From Flavobacteriales bacterium (GTDB taxonomy: Bacteria > Bacteroidota > Bacteroidia > Flavobacteriales_D > Parvicellaceae), in NCBI GenBank assembly GCA_026993705.1, contig JALWSJ010000366.1:1-8639 (forward strand): a stretch of 8,639 nt of DNA, in the 5' to 3' direction. The position numbers were made by a program, and so were the translations under genes. Below the pieces are notes generated by a model. That model was not told where the DNA came from. It made no database searches and saw only the letters and a program-made list of their open reading frames with translations. How positions within the stretch are numbered: the first letter of the stretch is position 1; each line of letters begins with the position of its first letter. Shown in pieces: positions 1 to 6,667 of the stretch.

Positions 1-389
1 TTGGACGTTGTTTTTTCACTTACCAAACGTTTTCCTTCCAAATTTTTCTTAATAGCTAACAGAATCTGATTCGGATTGACCGGCTTAATCAAATAATCGG
101 AAATTCGACCGCCAATCGCCTCATCCATAATGGATTCTTCCTCACTTTTAGTAATCATCACAACAGGCACGCCCGGACGTTTATTTTTAATCTTATCCAA
201 CGTTTCAAGTCCCGTTAGTCCCGGCATATTTTCATCCAAGAAAACAATATCATAATAATCCTCATCAATTTTATCAACAGCCTCGTTACCACTGCAAACC
301 GTTGTCATTTCGTGCCCTTTTCCCTCAAGGAATAGAATATGAGGTTTAAGTAAATCAATCTCGTCGTCAGCCCAAAGAATTTTTGCCAT
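1..389 (-). CDS. porX: PorX-like T9SS response regulator, N-terminal part (runs off left edge)
   Basis: Reading leftward from ATG at 389-387 gives 129 codons of an open frame that leaves the window. The visible part is a complete receiver domain: acidic residues D8 and D9, phospho-acceptor D52 in FLDENMPGLTGLE, T80 in MITKSEEE and K102 in YLIKPVNPNQILL. The opening KILWADDEIDLLKPHILFLE, the DENMPG block and the ending KRLVSEKTTS closely match my memory of PorX, the Bacteroidota regulator that joins a receiver to a C-terminal PglZ-type phosphodiesterase domain and, with sensor kinase PorY, controls the type IX secretion system. The PglZ half would lie outside the window, so domain architecture is inferred from the receiver alone. 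The gene lies 95 bases from repeat copy 1, which separates it from aroA upstream, so it probably has its own promoter. No Shine-Dalgarno sequence is visible. A different receiver-PglZ protein is the main alternative. Confidence 0.92.
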   Translation of the reverse strand, partial: MAKILWADDEIDLLKPHILFLEGKGHEMTTVCSGNEAVDKIDEDYYDIVFLDENMPGLTGLETLDKIKNKRPGVPVVMITKSEEESIMDEAIGGRISDYLIKPVNPNQILLAIKKNLEGKRLVSEKTTS

Positions 390-492
390 AGTATTTAGTG
401 TAAATTGGTTATAAAGGTAACGAATATAAAGGTTTATTATTGTTAAAATAACCAAAAAGATATGGTGTAGAAGAAGAATATTTTGGGCGTTC

Positions 493-551
493 CCATTACG
501 GCATAAAAAAGCAATTTCGTTGTACTACATTGCTTTTTAACGCCGTAATGG
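493..551 (+). other. Hairpin 1 of repeat copy 1, possible bidirectional terminator
   Basis: A ten-base-pair outer stem (CCATTACGGC with GCCGTAATGG) and a ten-base-pair inner stem (AAAAAGCAAT with ATTGCTTTTT) are separated by a 3x3 internal loop. The A/T runs within the inner stem mean that, read from either side, GCAAT...ATTGC is followed by a run of T, as in an intrinsic terminator. It could stop transcripts leaving aroA before porX, but the T run lies inside a longer stem, so this is uncertain. Confidence 0.45.
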
Positions 552-584
552 TCGGGCTATCACTACTCACTCTTTTGTGTTGCA

Positions 585-743
585 TACCAATTAAATATAT
601 AGATTAGTCATCGGAAATTAATTTAAGTGAGTTTAATCGATGAAGAAAATTATTGCATAGTAATAACTATGGAATAATTTTATGTAGAAGAGTAAGCTCA
701 CTAAAATTAATTTAGTAGATTATATCTGTATACTTAATTGGTA
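585..743. repeat. Nested long palindrome inside hairpin 2 of repeat copy 1
   Basis: Three stacked stems occupy the loop of hairpin 2. Outer: 586-604 with 724-742, 17 of 19 positions complementary. Middle: 615-631 with 697-713, 16 of 17. Inner: 646-661 with 666-681, 15 of 16, closed by the four-base loop AATA. The outermost bases read TACCAATTAA and TTAATTGGTA, so it also has terminal inverted repeats like a small non-autonomous element, but I see no clear target-site duplication and it encodes nothing recognisable. Copy 2 has only AAAG at the corresponding place. It could be an insertion or an expansion of the hairpin. Confidence 0.8.
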
Positions 744-791
744 ACAGTGCAACAACACAAAAGGAGTTCAAACACACCGTTCTATCCCTAA

Positions 792-807
792 CGTATTTTA
801 AAATACG
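792..807. repeat. Perfect 16-base palindrome CGTATTTTAAAATACG
   Basis: The sequence CGTATTTTAAAATACG is its own reverse complement and overlaps the last two bases of repeat copy 1. It lies 34 bases beyond the aroA stop codon on the aroA transcript side. It has no loop, so it is a poor RNA hairpin and better viewed as a possible protein-binding site or repeat-junction feature. Copy 2 has no equivalent. Confidence 0.5.
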
Positions 808-840
808 AAGAAAGAAAGTGATTTTTTGTTTATAGAAGTA

Positions 841-2070
841 CTAAATGCAATTGATTTTTTTTAACTCTTCCCAGTAGTTAGGATACGATTTTTTTACTAC
901 TTCAGGATTATCAATAGTAAAAGTTCCAACAATGTTCTGCAACGGAGCAAAAGCCATTGCCATTCTATGGTCGTTGTAAGTTGCTATATTATTTGTAGGT
1001 CTTTTGATATTGTTTCCTTTAGGTAGAATAAAAGTTTCGTTGTCTATTATTTTGGAAATAACACCAAATTTTAAGAGCTCTTGTTTTAATGCCTCTAAAC
1101 GATTCGTTTCTTTAACGATTAAAGTGGAAAGACCGTTTATTTTCATTTCTAAATTTAATCCGGCACCGGTACAAATTATTGTTTGTGCTAAATCCGGAGT
1201 TTTTTCCAAGTTCATTTCAATAAGTGATTGTTGGGAAACGTTTTGTGTTTTTTCAATGATTATACCATCTTTAAAAAACGTAGTTTTTATTCCAAAAACC
1301 TCATATAGTTTAGGTAGTATGGAGTCTCCTTGTAAACTGTCTTGTTTTAATCCTTTCAGTTGAATACATAAATTAGGTTTAGATACTAAGGCTAAGTATT
1401 CATACCAATAAGAGGCAGAAGACCAATCTGCCTCTATTTTAAACGTCGTTTTTTGTGGTTTTTGGGGAGAAACAGCAAAATGATTTTCATTACGAATGAT
1501 TTTAATTCCGGTTTGTTCAAGCAATTTAAGCGTCATTTCAATATAAGGGGAAGAAACCATTTTGTTTTTTGTATGAATAGTTAATCCATTCGTTAATTTT
1601 GGTGCAATTAACAATAAGGCAGAAATATATTGTGAACTTATGGAAGCGTCAATCACCAGTTCGTTTCCCTTTAGATTTTTTCCCTTGATTAATAATGGCG
1701 GAACCCCCTCTCTTTCTTGATAGTAAATATCTGCACCAATAGATTTTAAAGCCTTAACTAAGGGGGTAATCGGTCGCTCTTTCATTCGATTAGAACCGGT
1801 TAAATACACGATAATATCTTCTTGAATGCTAAAAAACGCGGTAAGAAAACGCATAGCTGTTCCCGCATGCCCAACTGTATAAGCGAGAGTTTCTTCGTTA
1901 TTTATTTTAAAATCATCTAAGATAGATTTTAAAATATTAGTGTCTTCAGCGTTACTTAGATTTTTAATAAAAATCTTTTCCGAACTTAATGCTTGAATGA
2001 TTAAACAACGATTACTCTCACTCTTAGAACTAGGAAGAAGAATCTCAGTTATGGTTTTTCCTGCTATCAA
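841..2070 (-). CDS. aroA: 3-phosphoshikimate 1-carboxyvinyltransferase (EPSP synthase)
   Basis: Cytosolic sixth enzyme of the shikimate pathway, transferring enolpyruvate from phosphoenolpyruvate to shikimate 3-phosphate. The 409 residues are near the family's usual length of about 430. Visible motifs: shikimate-phosphate-binding KSESNR (16-21), GHAGTAMRF (67-75), LTGSNRMKERPI (90-101), SSQ (145-147), catalytic PDLAQT with D293, KETNRL (320-325, E321), YNDHRMAMAF (365-374) and KSYP (394-397). Set against E. coli, N94 of GNAGTAMRP becomes H68 and P101 becomes F75; all main catalytic residues are kept. The start is TTG at 2070-2068: an in-frame TAG lies about 17 codons upstream with no ATG or GTG in between, and this start places the KSESNR motif six residues earlier than in E. 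coli. The gene begins 14 bases after the stop of the cargo gene, with no promoter or Shine-Dalgarno visible, suggesting co-transcription and perhaps translational coupling. It ends at TAG 841. Confidence 0.97.
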   Translation of the reverse strand: MIAGKTITEILLPSSKSESNRCLIIQALSSEKIFIKNLSNAEDTNILKSILDDFKINNEETLAYTVGHAGTAMRFLTAFFSIQEDIIVYLTGSNRMKERPITPLVKALKSIGADIYYQEREGVPPLLIKGKNLKGNELVIDASISSQYISALLLIAPKLTNGLTIHTKNKMVSSPYIEMTLKLLEQTGIKIIRNENHFAVSPQKPQKTTFKIEADWSSASYWYEYLALVSKPNLCIQLKGLKQDSLQGDSILPKLYEVFGIKTTFFKDGIIIEKTQNVSQQSLIEMNLEKTPDLAQTIICTGAGLNLEMKINGLSTLIVKETNRLEALKQELLKFGVISKIIDNETFILPKGNNIKRPTNNIATYNDHRMAMAFAPLQNIVGTFTIDNPEVVKKSYPNYWEELKKINCI

Positions 2071-2084
2071 AACAAAAATTGTAC

Positions 2085-5000
2085 TTAGCGAATAATAGTA
2101 ACATGCCCGATTGATTTTCTAACATCGTTAGAATAAATATCTTTGGCTTCTATTTTCCATATATACGCTCCTTGTTTTAGAGGAGTACCGTTTTTAGAAG
2201 TCCCATTCCATACAGCGTTTTTATCTGTTGTTTCAAAAACAATATGACCATCTCTATCGAATATTTTCAGGTTAAATCCGTCAGCCGAAATCGATTCACC
2301 TTTTATAAAAAACGTATCGTTTTCTCCATCATCATTAGGCGAAAAAGCATTAGGAACATATAATGTAAATACACTATTAATAATTAATACCTTTGTTAGA
2401 GTATCTTGACATCCGTCAGCATTTGTTACGGTTAAAAAAATAGGGTATTGACCAATTGTTTCACTAGGAAACCGAACTAGATTATTTTGATTAGTCGAAG
2501 TTGGCGGATTAGCCGTTGTTCCGAAATCCCAATCGTAGGAAACAACATCACTAGAGGATAAATCAGTTACTTCAATATTTGTATGAAAAAAGGTGGTTGG
2601 GTTAGGGTCGATATTGAAATCAGCTTCAGGATAATCAAAAGGACAAATGTAATTAGCCATAATCGTGTCATCAACACATCCATCAGGTGATGTTACTGTA
2701 AGTTGAACATCATAACAGATTGGAGCACCGTAAATTGTTGTTACATTATTTAATTGCGTACTAGTTGTACCATTTCCGAATACCCAAAGAGCAGAGGAAA
2801 CTAAACTGGGGTCAGTATCATTCGTAAATGTAACTTGAATTGGGTAACAACCGTCAACTTTATCAGCCGTGAATTGAGCTGTGGGTTGTGGAAATAAATC
2901 TACATTAACGCATTCTGTTACAGGTGTTGTTTCGCAGTTGTCAGAAACGGTTACACAGTATTGAGTTGGTGTGGTAGGAGAAACGTTTACTTGGTTAATG
3001 GTAGCTAAAACATTATTTCCTTCTTTCCATTCGTAACTGTAGTGTCCATCATTTCCACCGCCTACATTGGTGGTTTGTAATAGCGTATTTGTGTTTAAGC
3101 AGATTGTTGCATCACCACTTGTTGTAATGGTTAATGGTGGTCTAAGATTTACACAAATAGTTTCAGTTTGGGAAGTACATCCATGCTGATCGGTTACAAA
3201 GACATCGTAGCATTGGTCAGCAGTTGGAGTTACTGAATGAGGTCCGTTTCCGGTTAATCCTTGTGTCCAAGTTTCGGTAAAAGGAGCACCAAATCCCCCC
3301 GTTGGATTTACACTAAGTACAGCAGTTCCGTTTTGACAAATCGTGGTATCATTTGAACGATGGAGAACAAAAGGTTTAGCCACATCCATAATCACAACCG
3401 CTGTATCTCTACATCCATTTGCATCTATAACTTCATAAACAAAGGTTGTCGAATCTTGCATAGAGGGATTAAAAATTTGTGGAGCTACATTTCCTGTTCC
3501 TGCATCTATCCATGTTCCTCCTGGAGTAGAGCCGTTTAATAAGGTAAACATATCTACGGCGGGATCCGTTTTACAGTATTGTGTACTCACGTCTTGTCCT
3601 GCCGGAGGTGGTGGAGTAACAGTCAAAGTTATTTGGTCAGTCGTATAGCAAAGCGGATGCCCGGTTTTGTATGCTTTTACTTCATAAGTAACAGTTCCAG
3701 AAACCGTTGCAACAGGGTTAGATATATTAGGGTCGCTTAAATCGGTTGCGGGAGTCCAATTGTAAACGACTGCACCCGGATTTGGTGAAACGTTCGCATT
3801 TAATTGAAAATCAGCATTAGCACATGCTACAGCATTAGGTCCTCCTGTAATACTAACAACGGGATTGGGTGTAACCGTTATAGTAACCGTAGTGTCATTG
3901 GTACACCCATGATTATCGGTTACCGTATAAGTGTAGGTATGGTTTCCTGTTGTCGTAGGTGTTACGGTTAGTACATCTCCATTCGGAGAAATTGTACCGT
4001 CAGCAGTGGCCGTCCAAGTTGAAGAGTCTGATTGTAAACCTATGATAGGAGTAAAAGCACCTACACCCGGAAAAAGAGAAGGGTCAAAATCTATGCCCCA
4101 GTTAAAAATAAAACCGTTATCCGAACCTAATAAATCACATACTTGTATTTGCCATGTTCCGTTCAAGTCGCATCCTACTAAACCGGATAATGGATTTAAA
4201 CTTTCGTAAGTGCCCGAAGGTAGACTTGTTATGCCGAAACCTGCATTGTCAACCCATGTACCGTTTGTTGCGGTTGGACTCCATGTATAATCCCATCCCG
4301 TGCCGGGGCTATTATCAGAATCATTATCTACAGGAATACCTAAATAAGTACCTCCTCCTCCTTGATTGTGAAGCATAACACTTTGTCCGGTAGGACAAAT
4401 AATACTGATTTGTAAATCTCCCATATAAGAGTGTTCCATGTTAACCGTTATACCTAACAAATCGTTAATATTTGTCAGTTGTTGTCCCGGTGAAAAAACA
4501 CCATAGGTAATGGTAGAGCTAAAGCAAGAACCAACTTGATCGGGGATAAATTGAGGTCCTCCCAAATTTGCGTAAGGAGCTCCTGTCCACGTTTGAGCAT
4601 ATTGGTCGGGGTGAGCCGTTAGTGTAGCTGATTCGCCAAGGCAAACAGGTCCTCCTATCTCCATCGGTTGAAATATCGGATCGGGAGCAACAAGCACTAC
4701 CATTTCTACAGCATTAGTATTAAAGCATCTATTATCAGGGTTGTTATCACGAACTCTGAGTTTAACTCTGTAAGCTCCTTCGTTATTAAATTGATAACTT
4801 GTAGTTGCACCACTAACACTATCTTCAGGATTCCCATCATCGTAATCCCAGTAATACATATCAATATTAAATCCGGCTTGTGCCGTAGAACCGCTCCCGT
4901 CAAATGTAACCACATCTCCTTTACAAATTCTAGCGATAGTGCTTGGGTTAGAAGTAGCAACGGCAGTCGGAGGAACACAAGGAAATTCACAAACAGCGGA

Positions 5001-5432
5001 CAGTGTGAAGCTACCTGTACCTACTTCATTGGAGTTGAAAACTATGGTAAGACATCCTGATGTATTGCTTGGAGAAGGAGTAATTAGATATCCGTTAACG
5101 GTAGTCCCTTGGGCTGTGTAAACAGGAGTTCCCGTAGCAGTGTTTCCATCGAATATTTGAATATTGTCAACGGCTCCAGGACCACCAGCTCCGACTGTTG
5201 GGTCTAAAATAAGGTTTTGAATATCTAATACAAGTTGTTTGTTAGGGTCGTTAGAACAAACTGTTAGTGTAAAAGATTCATTGTTTGAATATCCTGCACC
5301 ACCTGCACCACCTGTGTCGTGTATTACACCGTTGCAAGAAGAAATATTTCCATCAGCGATTGAGAAAACTTGACCTAAACTATAGGTGGTAAGGAGAGTT
5401 GATAAGGATATGAATAAAAGTAATTGCTTCAT
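2085..5432 (-). CDS. Secreted T9SS cargo: CUB-like, PKD/Ig-like and P domains with type B sorting domain
   Basis: A 1115-residue exported protein. Residues 1-20 form a signal peptide (MKQLLLFISL, hydrophobic core, cleavage probably at SLG/QV). Residues about 30-148 resemble a CUB-type domain. About 155-248 is a PKD domain (WDYDDG, Y-x-V-x-L). About 300-455 resembles a proprotein-convertase P domain (VNMEHSYMGDLQISIICPTG, SPTATNGTW, GTWQIQVCDLLGSDNG), sitting among Ig-like strands. About 460-850 is a chain of Ig-like/PKD-like modules of 80-90 residues, each with DNHGC or DANGC-like endings. Two more PKD domains (about 850-930 and 935-1018) lead into the C-terminal sorting domain (VPNAFSPNDDGENDTF at 1026-1041, ending VTIIR), the T9SS type B / gliding-motility-associated signal. 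It should cross the inner membrane by Sec, then leave or anchor on the surface via T9SS. No catalytic domain is evident, so adhesion or matrix binding is only a guess. The ATG follows an A-rich leader, 60 bases after the permease stop. Confidence 0.95.
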   Translation of the reverse strand: MKQLLLFISLSTLLTTYSLGQVFSIADGNISSCNGVIHDTGGAGGAGYSNNESFTLTVCSNDPNKQLVLDIQNLILDPTVGAGGPGAVDNIQIFDGNTATGTPVYTAQGTTVNGYLITPSPSNTSGCLTIVFNSNEVGTGSFTLSAVCEFPCVPPTAVATSNPSTIARICKGDVVTFDGSGSTAQAGFNIDMYYWDYDDGNPEDSVSGATTSYQFNNEGAYRVKLRVRDNNPDNRCFNTNAVEMVVLVAPDPIFQPMEIGGPVCLGESATLTAHPDQYAQTWTGAPYANLGGPQFIPDQVGSCFSSTITYGVFSPGQQLTNINDLLGITVNMEHSYMGDLQISIICPTGQSVMLHNQGGGGTYLGIPVDNDSDNSPGTGWDYTWSPTATNGTWVDNAGFGITSLPSGTYESLNPLSGLVGCDLNGTWQIQVCDLLGSDNGFIFNWGIDFDPSLFPGVGAFTPIIGLQSDSSTWTATADGTISPNGDVLTVTPTTTGNHTYTYTVTDNHGCTNDTTVTITVTPNPVVSITGGPNAVACANADFQLNANVSPNPGAVVYNWTPATDLSDPNISNPVATVSGTVTYEVKAYKTGHPLCYTTDQITLTVTPPPPAGQDVSTQYCKTDPAVDMFTLLNGSTPGGTWIDAGTGNVAPQIFNPSMQDSTTFVYEVIDANGCRDTAVVIMDVAKPFVLHRSNDTTICQNGTAVLSVNPTGGFGAPFTETWTQGLTGNGPHSVTPTADQCYDVFVTDQHGCTSQTETICVNLRPPLTITTSGDATICLNTNTLLQTTNVGGGNDGHYSYEWKEGNNVLATINQVNVSPTTPTQYCVTVSDNCETTPVTECVNVDLFPQPTAQFTADKVDGCYPIQVTFTNDTDPSLVSSALWVFGNGTTSTQLNNVTTIYGAPICYDVQLTVTSPDGCVDDTIMANYICPFDYPEADFNIDPNPTTFFHTNIEVTDLSSSDVVSYDWDFGTTANPPTSTNQNNLVRFPSETIGQYPIFLTVTNADGCQDTLTKVLIINSVFTLYVPNAFSPNDDGENDTFFIKGESISADGFNLKIFDRDGHIVFETTDKNAVWNGTSKNGTPLKQGAYIWKIEAKDIYSNDVRKSIGHVTIIR

Positions 5433-5492
5433 TTTTTTCTAAAATTAAGTCTTTTGTATGGGGATAACGGTTCTTTTTTGTTGAGGGTTGCC

Positions 5493-6593
5493 TTATTCAC
5501 GAATTCTTTTTATATAAAGGAATAGAGCGACAAAAGAAAAAATAATGTTAGGTACCCATACGGCAATGTAAGGAGCTAAACCAACGTTAGTTGAGGCAAC
5601 AGTGGTCATTTTCATAAAAAAGATATACGTTACACTGGCAATGAGTCCGATGATTAAGTTTTTGCCAACTCCTTCTCTGGATTTTCGGGAAGAAACGGCT
5701 ACGCCAATTACGGTTAATATATAGGTGGCAAAAGGGTACGCTGTTCTTTCGTAGAGCACAATTTCTATGTTGGTTAGCATGGAAGAGCCTTTTTCTTTCT
5801 CTCTGTCTCTGAATTTTATTAATTCGGGAGTTGTCATTGCTTCCATAATATTGTTGCGTTGTGCTAAATCTTTGGTGTTAAAGTTAAGCAAGGTATCTTC
5901 TATGTAGTCGAATTTTTTTATGACTTCTCCGGTGTCTGTTATAAGACGAATAAATCCTAGTTTCAGTTCCCAGTTGTGTTTAATACTGTCGCCATTTGCT
6001 GTATTGACTTGCATATCGGAGTAGAGTTCTTTTATGCCTTTTTTGTTGGTTCGCCATTTTTCTACCCAAAGTCTATCAACGGTATTGTGTCTTGTATTGA
6101 TGCGGTTAAAACGGACAATTGTATTGGAGTCAATACCAACAGTTACATCGTCAAAGTTTCCTTCTACTAATGTGATGTATTTGCTTTCAAATTCCAGTCT
6201 TTTTTTATTGGAATGCGGAACTATAAAGTGATTCATCAGTAAAGCGATAAGCAAAAGAAACGTTGATGTAATCATATAGGGACGCATAAAGCGTGAAAAA
6301 CTAACACCGTTGCTTAGTATGGCTATAATTTCGCTACGTTGAGCCATAAAACTTGTGAAGAATAATACCGATAAAAAGATAATAAGGGAACTGAATAAGT
6401 TAGCGTAATGCAGAAAAAAATAAGGGTAATAACCAAAAGCAATGTCAGAAAAAGTTAAGTGATTGCTCTCATCGGTAAAGTCGCGTAGCTTTTCACTGAC
6501 ATCAATAACTATGGCAATACTCATTACGGCGATAATCATAAACAGATAAGTGCCGATGAATTTTTTAATGATGTATTTGTCTAGTATTTTCAA
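5493..6593 (-). CDS. LptF/LptG (YjgP/YjgQ) family permease
   Basis: An inner-membrane protein of 366 residues, the usual family length. The fold is three N-terminal transmembrane helices (about 11-31, 55-80, 104-124), a periplasmic beta-rich domain (about 130-250), and three C-terminal helices (about 283-300, 311-328, 340-360). Recognisable pieces are LDKYIIKKFIGTYLF at the start, QRSEIIAILSNGVSF (85-99) between helices 2 and 3, and SSRKSREGVGKN (301-312) before helix 5. In LptB2FG such subunits extract lipopolysaccharide from the inner membrane and pass it to LptC/LptA; which of LptF or LptG this is cannot be told. The start is TTG at 6593-6591: an in-frame TAA lies four codons upstream, and the next Met is residue 19, inside helix 1, so ATG initiation would destroy the conserved N-terminus. 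Neighbours: tgt upstream, a pairing I remember from other Bacteroidota, and the T9SS cargo gene 60 bases downstream. Confidence 0.92.
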   Translation of the reverse strand: MKILDKYIIKKFIGTYLFMIIAVMSIAIVIDVSEKLRDFTDESNHLTFSDIAFGYYPYFFLHYANLFSSLIIFLSVLFFTSFMAQRSEIIAILSNGVSFSRFMRPYMITSTFLLLIALLMNHFIVPHSNKKRLEFESKYITLVEGNFDDVTVGIDSNTIVRFNRINTRHNTVDRLWVEKWRTNKKGIKELYSDMQVNTANGDSIKHNWELKLGFIRLITDTGEVIKKFDYIEDTLLNFNTKDLAQRNNIMEAMTTPELIKFRDREKEKGSSMLTNIEIVLYERTAYPFATYILTVIGVAVSSRKSREGVGKNLIIGLIASVTYIFFMKMTTVASTNVGLAPYIAVWVPNIIFSFVALFLYIKRIRE

Positions 6594-6628
6594 TTGTCTG
6601 ACTTATTTTGTTTTTATTTATCATCTAA

Positions 6629-6659
6629 GAAAACTAAAATTCACTTTCTTACTTTCAAA
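6629..6659 (-). promoter_or_regulatory. Predicted Bacteroidota promoter for the permease-cargo-aroA block
   Basis: Read on the minus strand, TTTG (6659-6656), a 19-base spacer and TAGTTTTC (6636-6629) match the Bacteroidota -33/-7 pattern TTTG-N19-TAnnTTTG with one mismatch at the last base. Transcription would start near 6622, giving a leader of about 28 bases to the TTG at 6593. It sits just outside repeat copy 2, so the block can be transcribed independently of tgt. Confidence 0.5.
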
Positions 6660-6667
6660 TTTCTCTG

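Larger units (their letters stand above)
485..793 (+). repeat. Structured Bacteroidota-type intergenic repeat, copy 1 (long form)
   Basis: The element begins GGGCGTTCCC and ends CTATCCCTAACG; both ends recur in copy 2 (6668-6807) on the opposite strand. Hairpin 1 pairs 493-502 with 542-551 and 506-515 with 529-538, around a 13-base loop. It is followed by GGTCGGGCTATC (550-561). Hairpin 2 has an 11-base-pair stem, CTTTTGTGTTG at 572-582 with CAACACAAAAG at 753-763. In copy 2 the loop of hairpin 2 is 11 bases; here it is 170 bases and itself palindromic. The pattern GGGCGTTCCC, hairpin, GGTCGGGCTATC, hairpin, CTATCCCTAACG resembles, from memory, repeats scattered between genes in many Bacteroidota genomes; I cannot give a verified family name. 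It could act as RNA or as a DNA-level mobile repeat. The strand given is that reading GGGCGTTCCC first. Confidence 0.85.
390..840. other. 451-base non-coding stretch between porX and aroA
   Basis: No convincing coding frame is seen here. It holds, in order: the AT-rich leader of porX (390-484), a 309-base structured repeat (485-793) with a nested palindrome in its second hairpin, a 16-base perfect palindrome at 792-807, and an AT-rich tail up to the aroA stop codon (808-840). Since porX and aroA both point left, any transcript leaving aroA would cross the whole repeat before reaching porX. Confidence 0.8.

Noticed and set aside
421..456. Possible porX promoter on the minus strand: TTTG (456-453) and TATATTCG (428-421)
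   Set aside because: The -7 box has a mismatch in its conserved TTTG core and the spacer is 24 bases, longer than the usual 19-21, so it is not strong enough to annotate.
485..793. Retron, riboswitch or CRISPR-like interpretation of the structured repeat
   Set aside because: No reverse transcriptase, Cas gene or spaced direct repeats are present, it does not sit in a 5' leader of a sense gene in the needed orientation, and a second dispersed copy points to an intergenic repeat family.
792..840. Intrinsic terminator for aroA at the 16-base palindrome
   Set aside because: The palindrome has no loop and is almost all A/T, with no GC-rich stem followed by a T run.
1004..5121. Plus-strand open frames of 60-130 codons and a 94-codon minus-strand frame within aroA and the cargo gene
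   Set aside because: They overlap strongly supported genes in other frames, have no recognisable motifs and have no promoter or conserved start context.
5433..5492. Separate promoter for the cargo gene in the 60-base gap
   Set aside because: No TAnnTTTG or close match on the minus strand; only the A-rich leader is visible, so co-transcription with the permease is the simpler view.
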